This document shows positions 1 to 6,617 of a stretch of DNA of 7,838 nt, piece by piece. Origin of the DNA: Clostridiales bacterium (GTDB lineage Bacteria; Bacillota; Clostridia; Tissierellales; Sedimentibacteraceae); the NCBI GenBank assembly GCA_003487955.1, contig DNNJ01000405.1, forward strand, positions 1-7,838, read 5' to 3'. Numbering within the stretch: the first letter of the stretch is position 1; the number at the start of each line of letters is the position of its first letter. The translations under genes and the position numbers were made by a program. A model generated the notes under the pieces. The model was not told the origin of the DNA, ran no database searches, and saw only the letters and a program-made list of their open reading frames with translations.

Positions 1-103
1 CACCTTGTAGTTTAAATATGTTTTAATTTCTCATATAGTGTGACTATTTTTCATTGATTTTCTCGATTTGGTGTTAAAAATTGGAGAGATGGCGTGCATA
101 AAG

Positions 104-134
104 TTGCAAAATGATTTTGGATGGGTTATCTTTG
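104..134 (+). promoter_or_regulatory. Bacteroidetes-type sigma-ABfr promoter, candidate for the SusC operon
   Basis: A TATCTTTG at 127-134 matches the TAnnTTTG -7 consensus at every fixed position. A TTG at 104-106 lies 20 bp upstream, the expected spacing for the -33 element. Transcription would start near position 140, about 350 nt before the receptor ATG. The 13-base core GGTTATCTTTGCG (124-136) recurs exactly at 6586-6598 in front of the downstream regulator-like gene. That it drives the operon is inferred from orientation and the absence of an intervening gene or terminator. Confidence 0.65.
107..119. promoter_or_regulatory. Palindrome in promoter spacer, possible operator
   Basis: CAAAAT (107-112) and ATTTTG (114-119) are perfect reverse complements around a single G. 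The palindrome sits entirely between the -33 and -7 elements of the 104-134 promoter, where a bound regulator would affect initiation. Six-base arms in AT-rich DNA can arise by chance, so operator function is only a suggestion. Confidence 0.25.
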
Positions 135-274
135 CGTCCTGTTTTAAGTAAAGATTGTTCTGGTATATTATTTGTTAAAATTTAGAGGTGTCTATGTTTC
201 TAATCTTTTGTAAAATTGAAAAAAGTTAGGGTGAAATGAAAGTAAACAAGAATATAATTAATGGCATTTAGACC

Positions 275-301
275 TTTTTTTTAAAAAAAAAAGCAAAAAA
301 A
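275..301. repeat. T8-A10 palindromic homopolymer tract followed by A7
   Basis: Eight T (275-282) run directly into ten A (283-292), then GC, then seven A (295-301). The T8A8 core is self-complementary. It lacks a GC-rich stem, so it is not a convincing intrinsic terminator. A-tracts of this kind bend DNA and can act as UP-like elements. It lies about 23-49 bp upstream of the TATATTTG at 324-331. Such long homopolymers are also prone to slippage. Confidence 0.55.
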
Positions 302-323
302 CAGGAATTAAAAATAATTGATT

Positions 324-331
324 TATATTTG
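324..331 (+). promoter_or_regulatory. Candidate second -7 promoter element
   Basis: TATATTTG matches the Bacteroidetes TAnnTTTG -7 consensus at all fixed positions. No TTG is found at the expected -33 spacing, and that position is occupied by the A-tracts at 283-301. A start near 337 would give a leader of about 155 nt on the receptor transcript. The motif is AT-rich and could occur by chance, so it is a secondary candidate to the 104-134 promoter. Confidence 0.3.
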
Positions 332-493
332 TGAATTGGAATTTTCCTATATAAATGTTAATTGAATGAAAGGTGCATTAAGAGAAAAATTGCCTGTTTT
401 AGTTTTAACTTTTATGGAAAACCACGTTCCTGATTATGATAGAAATTGATTAAGTAGATTAATAATGGAAATGATTAATTAAAAGTAGAGTTT

Positions 494-3400
494 ATGAAAA
501 GAAAACTAATGATGTTTTTGACCTTGTTCTTTATGGGGATAGGGGTTATAACTGCTCAGACCCAGATACGGGGTACTGTGGTAGACAATAACGGGGAACC
601 GGTAATTGGAGCCACAATTCAGGTAAAAGGTACTTCGCAGGGTACAGTTACTGATATTGATGGTCTTTTTACTCTCTCTGTACCCGCAAACTCGGCACTT
701 GTAATATCTTATGTTGGAATGGAGACACAAGAGGTGACCGCAGCTTCAAACATGAAAATTGTACTTGTTGCTGACACTCAAATGTTGCAGGAAGTTGTAG
801 TAGTAGGTGCTATGGGTATTGCCAGACCACCGAGATCTGTAGGCTTTGGACAGACAGTTGTTAATCCGGATGAAGCAATTCAAAAAGCAGAACCAGATTT
901 ATTCCGTTCATTGGACGGTAAAATTCCTGGTGTACAAATTAGCGGATCGTCTGCTGTTGCCGGAAGTGCAACGAAAGTTTTAATAAGGGGTAACTCTTCA
1001 TTCCTCGGAAATAACGACCCGTTATACGTTGTGGATGGAGTCCCTTATAGCAATACTGAAGTAACAACTGGTGACAGGCTAGTAACTGCTGGTGCTTATG
1101 GTACCGGGATCTCTACACTTGATCCAAACGACATTGAGAGTATGGACATATTAAAAGGAGCTGCTGCTGCTGCACTATACGGAAGTAGAGCTGCGAATGG
1201 AGTAGTTCTTATTACAACGAAATCTGGTAGTAAGAAGCAAAGACCTTCCCAAAAGAAATTCGAAGTTACTGTGACTTCTTCGTATACTACAGAAAAAATT
1301 GCATCATTACCCGAGTATCAAAACTCATACGGACAAGGTAGCAATTTCCTTTATTCCAATGCGAACGGTTCTTGGGGCCCTGCATTTGGAACCCCTGGTA
1401 TGGAAACGATACCAACTTGGGCAAACTATTTGGCAGCTTATCCTGATATGGATCCTACCCAGCCTTATCAAGCATATCCAAATAATGTAAGTGGATTATT
1501 CAGAACAGGTGGCATTCTTGATAACTCTGTAAATATTATGAGTTATAATGATAAAGGAAATTATAGTGCCACTGTATCACGTTTGGATCAGGATGGCTAT
1601 ATTCCCCACTCACAATTTGAACGAAATTCTTTCAGTGTTGGAGGAAATCAAAAACTAGATAATGGGCTTGTTATAGGCGGTACACTGTCTTATTCCAGAT
1701 CGGTTCAGGATGGACCTTTCTTTGGGGCAGGTAATTATGGTGGCTCTGTCAGTTCATTTGCCCGCACATTGTTGATGCCCAGAAATATTGATGCAGTAGG
1801 GTTGCCATATGAAACACCGGATGGTAAAAATCTGTTCCCATTCAGCAGTACAACTGTTGACAATCCACTCTGGTCATGGAAATACAATACGATCAACACC
1901 GTGATGGATCGTACAGTAACAACCATGAATGCATCATATGATATTACTGACTGGTTATCAGCGTCATATCAGTTTGGCTGGAACCAATATGAAATGGATC
2001 GCAAACAGGTGATCAATATTGGATCTGTTGGTCCTGAGGATTTTGAAGGGCTAGGACAGATCAATAACGACAACTATACAACGCAGGAATTGGAATCCAA
2101 TTTCAATATGACATTTAAACACAAATTTGATGAGGATTATGATCTGCGTGTCACTGTTGGTCACAATATCAACCAGAGGGCTACATATCGTGCAGAGGCG
2201 ACTGGCAACAAGATGATATTCAGGGGTATCTACAATATAGATAATACACAGGAACAATCAGCTTCCGAGTCTCTCACTAAAAGAAGATTATGGGCGATAT
2301 ATGCGGATGCATTGCTTGGCTATAAAGATTATGCATTCTTAAATCTTACTTTGCGTAATGACCACTCCTCTACTTTGCCGGTGAAACATCAAAGTTATTT
2401 CTATCCTGCTGTGTCAGGTTCATTTGTGTTTAGTGATGCATTTCAGATTGATACAGATGTTCTGACCTTTGGTAAAGTACGTGCCGGGTGGGGACGTGTC
2501 GGTAATGATGCCGGACCATATTATGTGAATGGTGTCTATCTCCAGGATCCGCCTTTTGCCGGGCAGCCAATTATGTTACTTCCGACAACCTCCTATGATC
2601 CGGAATTGAAACCTGAGTTTACTACTGAGATTGAGGCCGGAACGGAACTGCAATTTTTTAATGGGCGACTTGGACTTGATTTTACGTGGTATAACAGATC
2701 AACTACCAATCAGATTGCTCCTTTAAGCCTGCCCGCATCCACAGGTTCCAGAAGATACTATACCAACTTTGGTGAGTTGAACAACAAAGGTGTGGAAATT
2801 GGTCTTACCGTTGTACCCATCGACTTGAAGAATTCTTTCAGATGGCATATTTTTGGAACTTTTACCAAGAATGTGAGTAATGTCGTCTCTTTGATCGAAG
2901 GTATTGAGCAGATTACGCTCGATACAGGATCAACTTCTGAACCACAACCAACACTGAAACCTGGATATCCTTACGGATTTCTACGTGGTTCTGTAATTGC
3001 CCGCGATACAGATGGTACACCATTGATCAATCCGAATACAGGAACCTTTATGGAGGCTTCCGAACTTGGTGATCTGGGTGATCCTTATCCCGATTTTAAA
3101 ACCGCAATTACGAATACATTCTCTTATAAAGGTGTTTCATTGAGTATGATGTTTGATGCAAGAGTGGGCGGTATTTTGATCTCTGGCCCTGCATCAGATA
3201 TGATGGGACGTGGTGTAACCAAAGACACGGAGGATCGTTTAGGCACTAGGATTCTTTATGGGATCCTTGCTGATCCAGATAGTCATGAGCCCATTTTGGA
3301 TGGTAATGGTGATAGAATTCTCAATACTATTCAGCTTAGTGAGAATGACTTGTGGTTCTCTTCTGCCAGTACATCTCCTACATTTGCAATGAACAGTGTA

Positions 3401-3676
3401 GATGAATTCCAGGCCTTTGATGCAACTGTGTTCCGATTAAGTGAAATCACTTTAGGGTACGATCTCCCCAAAAAACTGCTCAGAAACACATTTATTGGAT
3501 CTGTCAACCTTTCCGTGATTGCAAGAAACTTATGGTATTTTGCACCAGGTTTCCCGAAATATACCAATTATGATCCGGGTTCAAATGCATTCGGCAGTGG
3601 TAACGTACAGGGGATTGATCGTGAAAGTGCTCCTACTACGAGGAGAATTGGTTTTAATGTTAAGATGACATTCTGA
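494..3676 (+). CDS. SusC/RagA-family TonB-dependent outer-membrane receptor
   Basis: This is a complete 1060-residue SusC-type transporter, normal length for the family, which imports glycans, peptides or other oligomers across the outer membrane using TonB-ExbBD energy. A signal peptide covers residues 1-21, with probable cleavage after ITA. A carboxypeptidase-D regulatory-like beta-sandwich follows (about 24-95), then a Ton-box-like LQEVVVVGA stretch (98-106). The plug domain (about 112-245) carries DPLYVVDGVPY (175-185) and LYGSRAANGVVLITTKSG (228-245). The remainder is a 22-strand-type barrel including GDPYPDF (862-868) and ending in the aromatic KMTF expected for outer-membrane insertion. 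No STN domain precedes the sandwich, so ECF-sigma signalling is unlikely. ATG 494 is the only ATG after the in-frame TAA at 476. Its stop is doubled (TGATAA) and the SusD partner begins 25 bp later. The family call is firm; the substrate is unknown. Confidence 0.97.
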   Translation: MKRKLMMFLTLFFMGIGVITAQTQIRGTVVDNNGEPVIGATIQVKGTSQGTVTDIDGLFTLSVPANSALVISYVGMETQEVTAASNMKIVLVADTQMLQEVVVVGAMGIARPPRSVGFGQTVVNPDEAIQKAEPDLFRSLDGKIPGVQISGSSAVAGSATKVLIRGNSSFLGNNDPLYVVDGVPYSNTEVTTGDRLVTAGAYGTGISTLDPNDIESMDILKGAAAAALYGSRAANGVVLITTKSGSKKQRPSQKKFEVTVTSSYTTEKIASLPEYQNSYGQGSNFLYSNANGSWGPAFGTPGMETIPTWANYLAAYPDMDPTQPYQAYPNNVSGLFRTGGILDNSVNIMSYNDKGNYSATVSRLDQDGYIPHSQFERNSFSVGGNQKLDNGLVIGGTLSYSRSVQDGPFFGAGNYGGSVSSFARTLLMPRNIDAVGLPYETPDGKNLFPFSSTTVDNPLWSWKYNTINTVMDRTVTTMNASYDITDWLSASYQFGWNQYEMDRKQVINIGSVGPEDFEGLGQINNDNYTTQELESNFNMTFKHKFDEDYDLRVTVGHNINQRATYRAEATGNKMIFRGIYNIDNTQEQSASESLTKRRLWAIYADALLGYKDYAFLNLTLRNDHSSTLPVKHQSYFYPAVSGSFVFSDAFQIDTDVLTFGKVRAGWGRVGNDAGPYYVNGVYLQDPPFAGQPIMLLPTTSYDPELKPEFTTEIEAGTELQFFNGRLGLDFTWYNRSTTNQIAPLSLPASTGSRRYYTNFGELNNKGVEIGLTVVPIDLKNSFRWHIFGTFTKNVSNVVSLIEGIEQITLDTGSTSEPQPTLKPGYPYGFLRGSVIARDTDGTPLINPNTGTFMEASELGDLGDPYPDFKTAITNTFSYKGVSLSMMFDARVGGILISGPASDMMGRGVTKDTEDRLGTRILYGILADPDSHEPILDGNGDRILNTIQLSENDLWFSSASTSPTFAMNSVDEFQAFDATVFRLSEITLGYDLPKKLLRNTFIGSVNLSVIARNLWYFAPGFPKYTNYDPGSNAFGSGNVQGIDRESAPTTRRIGFNVKMTF

Positions 3677-3701
3677 TAAGGAGAATATAACAATAACAAA
3701 T

Positions 3702-5363
3702 ATGAAAAATATAATAAGAATATTACAGGTCTTAGCTGTTGTAGTTACCTTGAATGGTTGTACAAAAGACTACCTCGATATAAACAAAGACCCTAACAGC
3801 CCGACAGTTCCTGAGTTGAACAAGCTTCTTCCCGGAAGTGAATTGTATATGGTTGAGGCACTTGGACAAGGAGACTTTATCGGAGACAATCTCTCATCTT
3901 ATGTACACCAACTCGTTTCCCGTGAGGTGCAAAATTATGGTATGGGTACACAAGCAAATAACCCTTACAATACTTGGAATTATTTGTACACTTATGTTTT
4001 AAAGGATCTTGATGCAATAATTGAACATGCTGAACCGGAAGGTAATCTGATTTATGCAGGTATTGCAAAAACATTAAAAGCATATACTTTTTCCGTAATG
4101 GTGGATTTATGGGGTGATATACCATTTTCTGAATTTAATGTTGAAGAATTGTTGGCTCCTAAACCAGATACAAGTAAAGATATCTATAATGCTCTGATCG
4201 ATATGCTTGAAAGTGGAAAAGCTGATTTGGAAAATACCGAAGCTGAAAATCTTTTGAGACCAGGATCTGATGACTTCTTTTATGGTGGTGACAAAGGAAA
4301 GTGGGTGAAATTGAATAATACAATTACCTTAAAACTCCTTTTGCAATCTCGTAAAGCGAAATCTGATATTACTGAGTGGCAGGGAAAATTTAATGCTTTG
4401 GTTAGTGCTAATAACTTCATTTCTGCTGGTGAAGATTTCCAATTTTGGTATAAGAAAGAGACTACTCCAAGAGATATGCGCCATCCTGCAATAAGTAATT
4501 ATAGTGGTCAAACTACTCATTTTATCAGTCCTTATTTTTTCGAGACGATGAATGGCGACACCTATAACACTATTGACAATCCTTTTGCAAATATTGAAGA
4601 TCCACGCATTCCTTATTATTTCGTGAATCAGTTGAAATCCGGTCAGGCATCAGAGAGTCCCCATGAATACAGGAATGGTAATTTTATGTCAATCTTTTTT
4701 GCTTCGAATGGACCAAATTCAGCTGGTAGCAACGATAAATCTCTTACCAAATTGGGAATCTATCTCAATGGAGGTAAATACGACGATGGCAAAGGAGGTG
4801 TAGTGTCTGTGTTAGATTCATATGGTGAAGCTCCACACAAGTTGATTACTTTTTCATCTCTCAAGTTTATGCTTGCAGAGTTGGCTCTTGCCGGAGAAAC
4901 AACTGGTGATGCAAGAACTCTGCTGAAAGAAGGAGTGGAGGCTTCAACCGCTCATGTCAACCTGGTAGCAAGCAAACAGCCTAATGTACCTCAAATTTCG
5001 AATTCAATCAGAGATGCATTCGTTAATCAAATTCTTACCAGATATGACGCTGCCGATACTAATGGAAAGATGAGAATAGTCATGACTCAAAAGTGGATTG
5101 CGAATATTTTTAATCCGGTTGAGTCTTATAATGATCACAGACGTACAGGTTTTCCTACTTTTTTTGATCCAGCAAAAACGCAAGATCCCGGAAATGGAGT
5201 CAATCCGGTTGAGGCTGAACGTTCACCCAAGAAAGTTCCACTTACCAATATAGCATCATTTCCAAGATCTCTCTATTATCCTACCAGTTCTGAAACCGAA
5301 TTGAATCCTAATATGACTCAGAAGACCAATTTGTCCACTCCATTTGTTTTTTGGGATAAATAA
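3702..5363 (+). CDS. SusD/RagB-like surface lipoprotein (SusD-like_2 type)
   Basis: This 553-residue protein is the expected partner of the preceding receptor; SusD proteins sit on the extracellular face of SusC as a hinged lid that captures ligand. The signal peptide ends in a lipobox, LNGC, with lipidated Cys20. The mature start, CTKDYLDINKDPNSP (20-34), is characteristic of the SusD-like_2 branch. Further family landmarks are YNTWNYLYTYVLKDLD (89-104), AKTLKAYTFSVMVDLWGDIPFSEF in two overlapping helices (122-145), DFFYGGDKGKWVKLNN (191-206), and the C-terminal ESYNDHRRTGFPTF and PRSLYYPTS blocks. The central helices have the TPR-like character of SusD folds. An AAGGAG at 3678-3683 lies 18 nt before the ATG, rather far for a Shine-Dalgarno. 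It ends in tandem stops (TAATAA). The family call is secure; ligand specificity cannot be read. Confidence 0.96.
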   Translation: MKNIIRILQVLAVVVTLNGCTKDYLDINKDPNSPTVPELNKLLPGSELYMVEALGQGDFIGDNLSSYVHQLVSREVQNYGMGTQANNPYNTWNYLYTYVLKDLDAIIEHAEPEGNLIYAGIAKTLKAYTFSVMVDLWGDIPFSEFNVEELLAPKPDTSKDIYNALIDMLESGKADLENTEAENLLRPGSDDFFYGGDKGKWVKLNNTITLKLLLQSRKAKSDITEWQGKFNALVSANNFISAGEDFQFWYKKETTPRDMRHPAISNYSGQTTHFISPYFFETMNGDTYNTIDNPFANIEDPRIPYYFVNQLKSGQASESPHEYRNGNFMSIFFASNGPNSAGSNDKSLTKLGIYLNGGKYDDGKGGVVSVLDSYGEAPHKLITFSSLKFMLAELALAGETTGDARTLLKEGVEASTAHVNLVASKQPNVPQISNSIRDAFVNQILTRYDAADTNGKMRIVMTQKWIANIFNPVESYNDHRRTGFPTFFDPAKTQDPGNGVNPVEAERSPKKVPLTNIASFPRSLYYPTSSETELNPNMTQKTNLSTPFVFWDK

Positions 5364-5384
5364 TAATTAAAATTAGCATATAAT

Positions 5385-6338
5385 ATGAAAAAAATATTTT
5401 TAGCATTTATCTCCCTCTTCCTGTTACTTGTCTTGCAGAGTTGTGAGAAAGAATTGCCTTATCCAATAAAAGATGTGGAAAGAGGTGTAGTAATCGATAT
5501 TGTCCGTATTCCCGGTACTGATGGATTATTGTCAGACGGTCTTACGACAGGTGATTACAGAATTAAACTTACGATTCCTGAGACACAGGGTGATTATTCC
5601 TTCATGAAGCACGCTCAACTTTTAGCTGTATTGGAAGATGGGGAAGGTAATTCAAAATCAGCTGTGGTTGCCGATAACATCACTGAATTTCCTAATGAGG
5701 TGCAAATCAATATTGCTGACGTCTACAGCAAACTCGGTTTAAGTGCACCCTCACTCGGAGAAACACTTTATTTGACAACCAATGTGGTATTGGAAGATGG
5801 TAACGTTATCCCTGGGTGGACCAAGCAGATTGGTTTCAATAATAAGGCATTTTCAGGCTGGCAGGTTGATGGACGTTCTTATTCCTACAATGTGCGTTAT
5901 GCAGTAGCTTGTGGTTGGGATCAAGATCCAAATACCGGTAGTTTTATCGGTCAGTTTACAATGAATGAAGTTACACCTTACGGAAACGATAGTTACCCGG
6001 TAACACTTTCCTATAATTCTGCACTACCCGATGCAGCCAGTATTCCTGCTGGTGTAACACCGGAAAATTTGTACGGTATTAATATTTCCCCAATTTCTCC
6101 AAATATTTGGGCACCTGCATATGATGTGGTAACTATTTGGATTAATTCAGAGGATTTATCTCTTATTATACCTAACCAGGATACAGGTGATAAATATAGC
6201 AACGGGGCTGCAATATTATGGTACAATTTCAGAAATGCATCTGTAAATACTTGTTCAAGAACTATTGAGTTTACTGTAAATCCCTATATTCCGGGCTTTG
6301 GAGGATGGGGCGCGTTTACATTTAAAATTCACCCATAG
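5385..6338 (+). CDS. Unrecognised surface lipoprotein in the SusE position
   Basis: I do not recognise the family of this 317-residue protein. It starts with a lipoprotein signal peptide ending in LQSC (Cys20), followed by the short acidic stretch EKE, which may favour surface export as in other Bacteroidetes lipoproteins. Residues about 30-150 look like one all-beta domain, with repeated short strands and turn motifs such as EDGEGN (84-89) and EDGN (137-140). A linker rich in Gly, Trp and Tyr (156-172) leads to a second beta-rich domain (about 173-317) with cysteines at 176 and 290 and tryptophans at 178, 242, 252, 279 and 308. No catalytic motif is visible. It starts 21 bp after the SusD-like gene and precedes the operon terminator. 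By position it resembles SusE/SusF-type accessory binding lipoproteins, but sequence homology to them is not claimed. Cell-surface binding is inferred. Confidence 0.85.
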   Translation: MKKIFLAFISLFLLLVLQSCEKELPYPIKDVERGVVIDIVRIPGTDGLLSDGLTTGDYRIKLTIPETQGDYSFMKHAQLLAVLEDGEGNSKSAVVADNITEFPNEVQINIADVYSKLGLSAPSLGETLYLTTNVVLEDGNVIPGWTKQIGFNNKAFSGWQVDGRSYSYNVRYAVACGWDQDPNTGSFIGQFTMNEVTPYGNDSYPVTLSYNSALPDAASIPAGVTPENLYGINISPISPNIWAPAYDVVTIWINSEDLSLIIPNQDTGDKYSNGAAILWYNFRNASVNTCSRTIEFTVNPYIPGFGGWGAFTFKIHP

Positions 6339-6358
6339 GTAATAAATTACCAGATTTT

Positions 6359-6395
6359 AAAAGCCATCTCATGCCAATATTGAGATGGCTTTTTT
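6359..6395 (+). terminator. Intrinsic terminator closing the SusC/SusD operon
   Basis: A perfect 13-bp stem (6359-6371 with 6381-6393) built on AAGCCATCTCA/TGAGATGGCTT encloses a 9-nt loop and ends in a run of six T (6390-6395). It begins 20 bp after the TAG of the third gene. No comparable hairpin occurs in the 25-bp and 21-bp gaps between the three genes, supporting one transcript. It separates the operon from the fourth gene, which has its own promoter. Confidence 0.92.
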
Positions 6396-6411
6396 AGTTG
6401 ATAGGTTGTGC

Positions 6412-6468
6412 ATTGACAATCAACTTGGTGATGTTAGTAAGCCCAATATGAGAGGTATAGTTGTCAAT
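6412..6468. repeat. Spaced 8-bp inverted repeat in the intergenic region
   Basis: ATTGACAA (6412-6419) and TTGTCAAT (6461-6468) are exact reverse complements, 41 bp apart. They lie between the operon terminator and the next promoter, about 120-180 bp upstream of its -7 element. The spacing allows binding by a looping or multimeric regulator, but chance is a serious alternative given the AT-rich composition. Confidence 0.25.
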
Positions 6469-6562
6469 CATTAGCTATGTGAAAGGATGTTTATTGCGAG
6501 GTGAAATTGAAATCGAGCAGGGGTAAAATAGTAACCATCTTTTAATCTTTTAAAGACAATAA

Positions 6563-6596
6563 TTGCCGCCTTTTCTTATAGAAAAGGTTATCTTTG
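6563..6596 (+). promoter_or_regulatory. Bacteroidetes-type promoter of the TPR regulator-like gene
   Basis: TATCTTTG at 6589-6596 is a full match to the TAnnTTTG -7 consensus, within the same 13-base core found upstream of the SusC operon. The nearest TTG (6563-6565) is 23 bp upstream, a few bases longer than ideal, so the -33 element is weak or dyad-dependent. A start near 6602 leaves a leader of only about 16 nt before ATG 6618. A GGGGA at 6609-6613 could serve as a short ribosome-binding site. Confidence 0.65.
6569..6587. promoter_or_regulatory. 19-bp perfect dyad in promoter spacer, candidate operator
   Basis: CCTTTTCT (6569-6576) and AGAAAAGG (6580-6587) are exact reverse complements around TAT. 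The dyad fills the space between the candidate -33 and -7 elements and ends one base before the -7 element. A dimeric regulator bound here would compete with RNA polymerase or reshape the over-long spacer. It is not followed by a T-run and lies upstream of the predicted transcript start, so it is not a terminator or an RNA structure. Confidence 0.45.
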
Positions 6597-6617
6597 CGAT
6601 TCAGATTTGGGGATAAA

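Larger units (their letters stand above)
1..493. other. Gene-free AT-rich leader region upstream of the SusC/SusD operon
   Basis: Stops are frequent in all six frames and I see no gene or gene end here. The stretch is markedly more AT-rich than the downstream coding DNA. It contains a Bacteroidetes-type promoter (104-134), a T8A10 tract followed by an A7 tract (275-301), a second candidate -7 element (324-331), and an 11-codon open frame (236-271) that is probably fortuitous. If the first promoter drives the operon, the transcript would carry a leader of about 350 nt; with the second it would be about 155 nt. No tRNA, rRNA, recognisable riboswitch or strong terminator hairpin was seen. Confidence 0.8.

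Noticed and set aside
34..48. ATAGT-GTG-ACTAT small hairpin near the left edge
   Set aside because: Five-base AT-rich arms without a T-run or nearby gene end are not distinguishable from chance.
275..292. T8A10 tract as an intrinsic terminator
   Set aside because: There is no GC-containing stem before the T-run; a pure T/A hairpin would be too weak, and the T-run would have to precede rather than follow the stem.
445..493. Repeated AAGTAGA-like and TTAATTAA motifs just before the receptor ATG, considered as an invertible or operator repeat
   Set aside because: The copies are short, imperfect and direct rather than long inverted repeats; this is expected in such AT-rich DNA.
506..730. Minus-strand open frames inside the receptor, SusD-like and lipoprotein genes (e.g. 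506-730, 1735-1926, 3331-3567, 3877-4125, 6011-6226)
   Set aside because: They lie wholly within confidently assigned plus-strand genes, encode no recognisable domains and read as antisense shadows.
494..800. STN domain / ECF sigma-factor signalling by the receptor
   Set aside because: The carboxypeptidase-regulatory-like sandwich starts directly after the signal peptide, leaving no room for an STN domain, and no sigma/anti-sigma gene is present.
1299..1490. 63-codon plus-strand frame within the receptor gene
   Set aside because: It is out of frame with the receptor, which reads through uninterrupted with family motifs on both sides; there is no evidence of a frameshift.
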